Shown piece by piece: positions 56,879-64,000 of a DNA stretch of 64,000 nt. Location: contig OX457053.1 of the NCBI GenBank assembly GCA_949752735.1, positions 10,110,138 to 10,174,137 on the forward strand. The letters run 5' to 3'. This DNA is from Lumbricus terrestris (lineage: Eukaryota > Annelida > Clitellata > Crassiclitellata > Lumbricidae). Each line of letters opens with the position of its first letter. The first letter of the stretch is position 1. The notes under the pieces were generated by a model that did not search any database, was not told the DNA's origin, and saw only the letters and a program-made list of their open reading frames with translations. Made by a program: the position numbers and the translations under genes.

Positions 56879-56936
56879 CACCAACCGTATTGGTGACGGC
56901 TGTTAGGCCGATCAGCAGCAACCCCAGCAGCTTCAT
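56879..56936 (-). CDS. Spare GH18 first exon (distal, gene C side)
   Basis: The ATG at 56936 opens MKLLGLLLIGLTAVTNTVG; intact donor GTAAGT, phase 1, 58 nt. It could splice to gene C exon 2 as an alternative start. Its TATA position reads GATTGCAAAAGAC instead of GACTATAAAAGCC, so the copied promoter may be weak or dead. No other downstream exons lie between it and the proximal first exon. Confidence 0.6.
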
Positions 56937-57169
56937 TCTGCAAGTGGCTGTCTTGATGATGCTTATACGAAAAACTCGACAAACTGTTGAAATTGATGAC
57001 GACGGTAGAACGCCGACGACTGTGCATCAGTTATTGTGTGCGACTGTCTTTTTGTCTTTTGCAATCGATCGTTTGACAAGACACTCGTTGTGAATTTCCA
57101 AATTAAAAGCCTTGGATTGAACAGAATTGAAAAATGACAGACAATCGAGTAGGCTAAGGTGGGACCAGC

Positions 57170-57297
57170 ACAGGAGTGGAAGACAAGAAGAATCGGAGTG
57201 AGATGGAGACAAGCATGCAGACGGAGCGAAATGATAATGAGAGACAATGGTGAAGCATAACTTAGAGACAGATGGAAAGAGAGATAGAGATAGATAA

Positions 57298-57332
<35 letters not shown>

Positions 57333-57610
57333 AACAGACAGACAGGGTTCACGACAACCATAGAAAGAGGGACGGGAAGAGAGGAAAGAACAGAATAACA
57401 GTTGAATAATTGAATTTGCAAGCAGGTGCCAAAACAGTTTTGCGTAGTCCAACATGGGGCAATTAAAGACACAGCTGGTGCATGCCTGCGTATTGACTGC
57501 AAAAAACAATAGTATTTAATTATTAGCCTAAAGACAATCGAAGAGTCGTCGTGATTTCTTAACTTCGTGATTTCCGTGTTTGAATTACGCATACACAGGA
57601 TGGGCCAAGA
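57170..57610. other. 5' flank of the spare first exon
   Basis: Collinear with the flanks of genes A and B, with a (GACA)n microsatellite at 57296-57345. No gene seen. Confidence 0.6.
57296..57345. repeat. (GACA)n microsatellite
   Basis: About 12 GACA/AACA units within the duplicated 5' flank; the sister flanks have only short GAGA runs. Confidence 0.9.
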
Positions 57611-57662
57611 AAGTATCCCTACGGCTTTTCCCGGTATCTTTGACAAAAGTAAGGATTTTCAA

Positions 57663-57717
57663 CTGAAATTTAACAGGATTTGGATAATAATATTATTCCA
57701 ATCCTGTTAAATTTCAG
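57663..57717. repeat. 55-bp near-perfect palindrome
   Basis: Starts CTGAAATTTAACAGGATT and ends with its reverse complement. The AT-rich centre (TGGATAATAATATTATTCCA) leaves almost no loop. Confidence 0.85.
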
Positions 57718-57729
57718 TGTATATATTAT

Positions 57730-58380
57730 ATAGGCCTACACACAAAATAGTCATTTGCTCCGAAATATTTGAAACAGAACAACGTTAGCCTAAGTCACTT
57801 TTAGTGAATCCACCCACTTTTTGACGATTATAAAATATAACTCAACACAAATCAGCAAAACAGGATTTTATTAAAGTCACGTCTCAAATGCCTTTTGAAA
57901 AAATAAACATCATATTACCAGGTAGCCTAATCATTATTGGTTTATTACGAAAGGAAACAGTCTCCAAGCGTAACTGCACTTCACCGTGAAGTCAGTCACT
58001 TCACTCACTTCAATTGGCAAGATGATGGTCAAGTTGGTAATTAGCGGATCTTTTAGATTAGTATTTTTTAATAATAATAATAATAATGTTACACCGCCGC
58101 TTCTGGTGACCCTCGTGAGACTGCGCACTTATTCCAACGGCTATCGATATGCACTCAAAGATTCAACGCCATAGCATTCAGGGGCACTTTCACACAACCA
58201 ACCGGAGTCGAGGACGACCAGCCATACCAACAATAATTGCATTATGTATTAGGCTTTGCATGCATCTGTGGGAATACAATTAACACATTTTGCTAGTGTC
58301 TAGCCTAGTGCTCACCGTTAATCAGTTCCAGCCAGTTGATGTTGCTCTGTTGGTTTTGAAAATAAATGATGGTTTTTTCA
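57730..58380. other. Intergenic, nothing recognised
   Basis: Contains a short (AAT)n at 58068-58086. I see no gene. Confidence 0.4.
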
Positions 58381-58386
58381 TAATAA

Positions 58387-58432
58387 AAAAAAAAAAAAAA
58401 AAAAAAAATAATAATAATAATAATAATAATAT
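58387..58432. repeat. Poly(A) then (AAT)n
   Basis: A 22-base A-run followed by AAT units, perhaps the tail of a retroposed fragment of unknown type. Confidence 0.9.
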
Positions 58433-58689
58433 TCCTGTTAATGATTCAATCTGACACACCGCAGAATGAATACAGGTACATGTTATACGAAATACGGCCC
58501 ACTATAGCACGACACGCAGGTCGGCTTTACAGCAGTAGGTTCGGTAACTTCACTAATGGCCTAAGTACTGGATCACTTCTAGTCGGCCAAGCCAGAAGTG
58601 GGAGGGGCTACCTTTATTTTTAGCAGATCCTGAGTCAAGCAACACAACAGCAAAGCGCCAATGGAAGCTAACAGAAACTTTAATAAATT

Positions 58690-58780
58690 AATGCCCTGAG
58701 CGAGGCTTGAACCAGGGTCGCGCGGATGACTCTCAGTTTAACGGCCAGCGCTCTCTCCACTGAACTATAAATTAAAGCAA
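58690..58780 (-). repeat. tRNA-like sequence, probably SINE-derived
   Basis: The minus strand reads TTCAGTGGAGAGAGCGCTGG and then CCTGGTTCAAGCC, reminiscent of boxes A and B. A full tRNA cloverleaf cannot be drawn convincingly. Confidence 0.45.
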
Positions 58781-58967
58781 TGCAATTTGAAGTTCTAACA
58801 AAATGGCCAAGTGTCAAAGAGAGACAATAATAATAATGTGTAGACCCTATTAATACACTTCTTGAGCAAGGTCTTGGATGGAATTAAAGCCATAACCGTC
58901 ACTTACTCCGATAAGACTGGGTATGTATACCTTTTTGAAAAATGCCGTTGATGAAAAGCAATTGGCC

Positions 58968-59215
58968 TAAAGTCAATTGTCCTGGTGTTAAATTGAGAAG
59001 AACCAATGGCCCAAAGGACTTGAAAAGTCGATGGATTTTCAGTAATTTATCCCGTTTGGGAGCAAATCTGAAGAAATACTACCTAATGTCAATTACATGT
59101 ATTTTCCTGGTGTTACATGTGAATTGAGAAGAAAGAATGGCCCAAAGCACTTGAAAAATCGATGGATAATCAGTAATTTATCCCGTGGGAAGCAAATCTG
59201 GAGAAATACCGCAAG
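58968..59215. repeat. Tandem duplication of ~125 bp
   Basis: Two diverged units share 'ttgagaag(a/a)aa..aatggcccaaag', 'cttgaaaa.tcgatgga' and 'cagtaatttatcccgt'. No coding content recognised. Confidence 0.7.
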
Positions 59216-59454
59216 CTGCGGCCAAAAAGCTTACTTGGGATGACACTTAACAAAATCTTTTATTTACTTTTTGTGGCATGCATGATGCATGTATGTACGC
59301 CTAACCTATACGTCATTGTGAAGGGAAGAGTGGAAGACGGATCTGCGTACAGAAAATGTGAGCGAAATGCTCACAGAAGCATAAAAATATAAATTGAGGA
59401 ACGTTTTCAGAATTAAATGTTAATTTTAGAAGTTGTTGTGTGAGTTGAGTTTTG

Positions 59455-60115
59455 GAAGTGTTTAGTGAACGACGATTGGAAAACATTCCCAATTTTTCAA
59501 ATTCTCAAAAAGAGTCTTACAAAGACAGAAATACTGCACCACACCTCTGGAATGATCTCCCTCCTGTATTCCGCTCTTTTCTGTTCCTGCACCATCCTTG
59601 ATGCTGACCCACCATCAGTCCATCACTCTCATCAGGCTCCTCTATACATCACTCCTCGGTTTTTCAGTTGAAACTAAAGTCTCACCTCTTTAAGAACTCT
59701 TACCACGGGTCGCAAAAGGTTTGTCAGTCACTCATTCACGTGAGTAAAGCAGGGAGGAGACCTGACCGACGACTCCAATTGGAGCGTAGACTCGGGACCG
59801 ACCTGGGCTGGCGAACCAAAGTCCACCGTGCCCACCTTCTCGTGGGGCGACCTGTTAGTAACCCCTCCGTATGGAGGGGTGAACGAACGGGCACGGACGG
59901 CAAACGGGGGGAAGGCAATGGCAAACCACCCCTTATCTTTGCCAAGAAAATTCATGATGTATCCAAGAAGGAAATAACTTGGAGGAGCTGAGAGAGGCAA
60001 CAAGAGAGAGGGGCCACTGGAGAGGATACATCAAGAATATCGCCAGAGCTCCAAGAGCTGACGGCACCAGGTGACCAGGTGACCACGACTCACCTGACCT
60101 TCCACCTTCTTATTC
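59455..60115 (+). pseudogene. LINE 3' ends, two fragments joined
   Basis: 59540-59690 in pieces reads APHLWNDLPPVFRSFSVP and TSLLGFSVETKVSPL, an L2/CR1-like C-terminus (LWN.LP...R....F). 59700-60075 reads LEELREATRERGHWRGYIKN and IARAPRADGTR, another LINE-like terminal motif. Both are frameshifted and inactive. Confidence 0.6.
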
Positions 60116-60139
60116 TCGATCTAATCGCCACACACCCTA

Positions 60140-60141
<2 letters not shown>

Positions 60142-60191
<50 letters not shown>
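60142..60191. repeat. (TA)n microsatellite
   Basis: About 24 TA units. Confidence 0.95.
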
Positions 60192-60194
<3 letters not shown>

Positions 60195-60289
60195 CTAATT
60201 ATGCACATTGGAGCGTCTAAATTCACGTCTAAATTTACTCACCTTTGTATTGTATTCATAAATTTATATTGCTACTGTGTCATCTCTGA

Positions 60290-60870
60290 TCATTTTAGGA
60301 TGTCATTTTATCGAAATTGCTCATCATTTGAATGCTGAGAGTCGTGGTGTAGGCCTATGACTTCAAAAGTGTCCCTGCTTATTGTTTAAAATTTCTTAAA
60401 TTTCCGATCTGTATTTGTAACATCTTAGGATGTCATCTGAACCAAATTTCTCATTATTTCATTGCTGAAAGACATGGGTTAAAATTTCAATAAATGTCCT
60501 CATTTAAGCAATGGGTAGACAGCCTATACATTATATTGAATTTCCATTCTGTGACGGTACGATTTTAGACTGTCATCTTAATCAGTGTGCTCACTTTTCA
60601 ATGCTGATGTTCGTAGTTCAGAACTTCAGATTGTCGCCTTCCATTTTTGGACATTTGCGCACTGTAGCCTAACCGTAGATTTTAAGCTGTCTTCTTAACA
60701 CAATTATTATTACCCAGGATTTCAGTGCTCTGAGGCATGGTCTAAGACTTCAAGTAATTATCTTGCACAAATACAAACAATTGCATGCATTTATGAGATG
60801 ACACTCTGAATTCTTAGGCTACGACTATCTGCATTTAAAAATTGGCAATAATTATTGAATTGGAGTAGCC
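60290..60870. repeat. Diverged ~120-bp tandem repeat family
   Basis: Four to five units with landmarks 'aggatgtcat(c/t)', 'ttgctgaaagacatgg' and 'gacttcaa'. It is the same family as 12185-12640 but in the opposite sense. Confidence 0.55.
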
Positions 60871-61161
60871 TATAGCCTATAGGGAATTATAAAGACGAAC
60901 ACTGATATGAATGAATTAGATGAGTGAACTATTCTTTAATTGCTCATCATATAATAAGAAATATATAAATATAGCCTACACTTTTCAGCATCGTGTCATA
61001 TTGAATTATTGTCATATAATTATATCCGTTTTTCGTTAAGATCGCATTGTATATTCTTAAACACATAGCCTAGATGCACTTCAAGTGCGTTGAAGGACTA
61101 AGGTAAGGTCCAGCAACGTCAGCAGATTCAGGAAATCACAGATCGACGGAAGACTGAGGAG

Positions 61162-61210
61162 TTATTTTCTGATCGTGGTCGCCTGCCCCACATGCACGCG
61201 AGGAGTGGTC
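61162..61210 (-). CDS. Gene D terminal exon
   Basis: Acceptor TTTACAG; after the split codon (AG+G) it reads TTPRVHVGQATTIRK and TAA. Length 49 nt as in A and C. Confidence 0.65.
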
Positions 61211-62157
61211 CTGTAAAGCGAAAAATCGGTAATCTGATAATTCCGTCAGTGTTCATAAACATTCAAATGGATTGCTACGACTCTTGGCGTCAGTCAGGAA
61301 TGCCACTAAATGCTCTATGCAAGAATGCTCTAAATTTTCAAAAAAGTCAGACCCGACCCATGCATGCAAAAGTCTAGAAAAATCTAGACTGGTTTTCCTT
61401 TTAGAATGTTCTAACGAACTAGCCCGTAATAGGTCTAAAAGCATCGAAATTTGCGCTCAACTCTATAGCTAGCCTACCGTCGTAGAGCATTACCTACAAT
61501 AAAGTTCAGATGTTAAATTAAGAACTTTGAACTTCGACTGCAAAATATTTCACAAATCTTCATAGTGTCGAGTGTCTATTGTGTGAGAATGCTTGAACAA
61601 TAATTACGTCTAATTAATGTCACTTGATACCACGTTCTATTCAACTCTCAATACTGTTCGCATTATCCTGGGTTGGGTCGGGAGCGCATCTGAGTAGGTA
61701 CGCTTGAAGAGACGCTATATAAATCTCTGAAATAAATGCATTTAAACCTTTGAAGGATCTTCGTGAGCGGTTGTGTAAGGCTTGTCACACTGCCCAGCAA
61801 AGTGTCAGAGAGGGTTCTGATGAGAGGGAAGCGTCCCTGGTTGCAGAATGTGCCGTTAAAATCGTCGAAAGTTGGTGACCAGACATACCACCCAGCGTAA
61901 CCTTTGTCCTTCACAAAGTTAGCCTGCAAATACACGGCAGCTGTTTTCCTACGATACTTAACCATGACACTCACAATTCTGGGATAAGAATCAGTTATTT
62001 AAGACATTTTTGCTCAGGGTGCATGTTATCCATCGGGCCTTTAAATGGTTCCGGAGTGTCCTTTATTATGTCTGTCACAGTCTGTGTTGGCTAAGACTCG
62101 TCAAGAACAAGAACGAACGATTTTTTTTTTATTAATCTAGATTTATTTCAATGTTGC

Positions 62158-62212
<55 letters not shown>

Positions 62213-62758
62213 ATAATAATAATAATAGTAATAATAATAATAACAATAATAATAATAATAATAATAAATCAGTAACCTCTTGTGCAAGGGTATAATAATA
62301 AAGGCATAGCATGATGGCACACCTAACTGAGAAGGTGACAAAGATAATGGTGGTGACGGTGGTGGTTTTGGTGGTGGTGGTGGTGGTTTTGGTGGTGGTG
62401 CTCATGGTGGTGATGGTGGTAGTGGTGATGGAGGTGGTGGCGGTGGTGGTGGTGATGGTGGTGGTGGTATTGGTGGAGGAGTTGATGGTGGTCATGGCGG
62501 TGGTGGCGGTGGTGGTGGCGGTGGTGATGGTGGTGGTGGTAGTGATGATGGTGGTAGTGGTGGTGGTGGTGTTGGTGGTGACGGTACAAGGGAAAATTCC
62601 TGTCACTGTCGCATACAAATTTACAGTCTATTGCTCACCTTTTCCACCATGCTCTTTTGATTATCGTAACTAATCCAGAGTGTGTCATTGTGGTAGTAGG
62701 GGGCTTTCTCATCCTCAAGATACACGATGTGTGAGCTGTCATTGAGCAGCTTACAGAT
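61162..62758 (-). CDS. Gene D: GH18 chitinase-like, 3' part only (runs off window)
   Basis: Three terminal exons are visible (62758-62639, 61923-61748, 61210-61162), in frame and with consistent phases. They encode the last GH18 segments: ICKLLNDSSHIVYLEDEKAP with HNDTLWISYDNQKSMVEK; ANFVKDKGYAGWYVWS with FDDFNGTFCNQGRFPLI; and a short tail ending VGQATTIRK. No exon 5' of these lies in the remaining 1.2 kb, which holds a LINE and a MITE. Whether D has a working catalytic motif cannot be seen here. Confidence 0.75.
61215..61745. other. Gene D last intron
   Basis: No exon. 61675-61740 is a LINE/SINE-tail-like segment ('gacgctatataaatctctg') like that at 34630-34693. Confidence 0.5.
61748..61923 (-). 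CDS. Gene D penultimate exon
   Basis: Acceptor TTTGCAG; donor GTTTAA; phase 0-2. It encodes ANFVKDKGYAGWYVWSPT, FDDFNGTFCNQGRFPLI and LSDTLLGSVTSLTQPLTK. Confidence 0.85.
62157..62266. repeat. (TTA)n/(AAT)n simple-sequence palindrome
   Basis: About 17 TTA units meet about 18 AAT units, a self-complementary simple repeat. Confidence 0.95.
62330..62582. repeat. (GGT)n-rich tract in gene D intron
   Basis: Expanded version of the tract found at the same place in genes A, B and C. Poly-Val and poly-Thr frames are spurious. Confidence 0.9.
62639..62758 (-). CDS. Gene D exon before the penultimate
   Basis: Acceptor CTTGTAG; donor GTGAGC; phase 0-0, 40 codons, one fewer than the paralogs. It encodes ICKLLNDSSHIVYLEDEKAP and HNDTLWISYDNQKSMVEK. 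Confidence 0.85.
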
Positions 62759-62989
62759 CTACAAGAGACGAGCAATCCGGTCAAAACGTCAGGCAATGCC
62801 GCATATTATATGCTATGTTATATGCATGTTATGTACTGTACATGTTCGAGAATTTCTCAGCGCCCACAAAAGAAACCAGCATATTCACCGGCGCTATATC
62901 AAATCAAGTCCGCAATAGCCAGAGCTGCATTTTTCTATCCGGCGCCCGGTCAAAATCCTGGAGGTCATGCCGAGGAGATAGCGTGATGC

Positions 62990-63530
62990 TACGGTGGTTG
63001 TCGGTGATGGCGGTAGTTGGGTGGAACCTTATTGGAATCTGGATATAAGATAGCTTGAATAGTACGGTTTTCAGTCGTGAATGGAAAGCAGCTGAGGAGA
63101 GTGCAAGCGGAGGAGAGGTTGAATTAGGAGTGGAAATTGGGTAGATAGGAGGATGAGCGAACAGGCGGAGGTCTGTTGGGAGTCCGTTCCAAAGAGCTGG
63201 TGCAGAGGAAAGGCGATTGAGAAGGATAGCATGATCTATTGTGTCAAAGGCTGCAGAGATGTCTAAGACAAGAGACTTGTTGACGGCCTATCGCCATCAC
63301 AAGTTTGTTGTAGAGCGAGGCGAAAATTGTTTCTGCAGAGTGATGCTTAGTGTAGGCACACTGGTTTGGCTTTAGAAGATTGTTGGAGATGAGGAAGCTA
63401 TTGAGACGAGAGTACAATTCATTCGGAGATTTTGGATAAAAATGAGAGATTTGAGATCGGACGATAATTTGATAAGAGTCCTTTGTCCAGAAAGAATGTG
63501 TCTGTTTGTACAAGCATGCCACCATGTACG
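62990..63530 (-). pseudogene. L2/CR1-type LINE with internal deletion
   Basis: 63525-63250 reads ELYSRLNSFLISNNLLKPNQ, CAYTKHHSAETIFASLYNKL and VMAIGRQQVSC, the RT palm start. After a frameshift it reads LVLDISAAFDTIDHAILL and jumps straight to APALWNGLPTDLR, the C-terminus. The middle of the RT, including the YADD region, is deleted. Confidence 0.8.
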
Positions 63531-63724
63531 TATGTATGTTTCAATCAGAGCTCTGCGCTGACTTGAGAGTGTCGGCGGTGGTGCGCCGGTCATTTTTGGT
63601 CGGTGGCGGCGCGCCGATCAACAAAAATCGGCGCTTGCGCCCTCGAGATGTCGGCGGCGCGGTCTGGCGTCGTGGGATTAGTGCCCCAGCGACGCATATT
63701 TATTTTAAAAGTTGTTACACAATC

Positions 63725-63916
63725 CAGGGCTTTTTAACGTGAAGTTGTACACAAAATGTGCAGTTCTAAATGGATGTGTTCCGTTGTAGAAGCACTTCTG
63801 TACAGTTAAAACTAGCAAACAGGTCATTGTCCTCCGATTGGAAGTAATTTACCCTAGAGGATGGGAAAGGAAAGAAGGAGTCGTGCAGTTCTAAAAATTC
63901 CTTAAAAACAGCCCTG
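63725..63916 (-). mobile_element. hAT-type MITE, copy 5
   Basis: 192-bp CAGGGCTGTTTTTAA family member in reverse orientation, with a perfect 8-bp duplication ACACAATC (63717-63724 and 63917-63924). Confidence 0.92.
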
Positions 63917-64000
63917 ACACAATCAGCCTATAATATTATAATAAAGATTTGCGTATTCAGTTATTATTTTGGCAATAATCTGGTCTTTAATCAATATTCA

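Overview
This is eukaryotic, repeat-rich animal DNA, AT-rich apart from one GC-rich island. Evidence for this is spliced genes with GT/AG introns, L2/CR1-type LINE fragments, tRNA-derived SINEs, hAT-type DNA transposons with 8-bp target-site duplications (TSDs), and long microsatellites. The gene family, the repeat mix and the abundance of the palindrome TAGGCCTA suggest a marine invertebrate, perhaps an echinoderm. That guess is an inference with low confidence.

The genic content is a tandem array of GH18 chitinase-like genes, all on the minus strand and read right to left. Long open frames rarely reveal them because the coding parts are nine or ten short exons. I reconstructed the exons by comparing the paralogs and checking splice sites and phases. 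Gene A (18787 to 3673) and gene B (41582 to 21555) are complete and in frame (432 and 440 codons). Gene C (55616 to 47535) is complete at 421 codons and lacks one 42-nt microexon. Gene D is the 3' part of a fourth copy (62758 to 61162) that runs off the right edge. A spare first exon with promoter-like DNA lies upstream of gene C (56936-56879). A second kind of signal-peptide exon occurs at 2206-2146 and 20646-20583. In A, B and C the GH18 catalytic motif (family FDGLDLDWEYP) has lost the acidic residues needed for hydrolysis, while fold-defining segments persist. The products therefore look like secreted, non-hydrolytic chi-lectin-type proteins.

Layout: 1-3.5 kb, minisatellites and a signal-peptide exon; 3.7-18.8 kb, gene A; 19-21.5 kb, SINEs and the second signal-peptide exon; 21.6-41.6 kb, gene B, swollen by a foldback element, LINEs, an hAT element and a four-level nest of insertions (36.0-40.1 kb); 42-47.4 kb, intergenic with several inverted-repeat elements, one carrying a telomere-like core; 47.5-57 kb, gene C and its duplicated first exon; 57-61 kb, intergenic with LINE fragments; 61.2-62.8 kb, gene D; 63.0-63.9 kb, an internally deleted LINE and a MITE.

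The paralogous introns act as each other's reference. Several transposons sit in one copy while the matching place in another copy is an empty site, so the order of duplication and insertion can be read directly.
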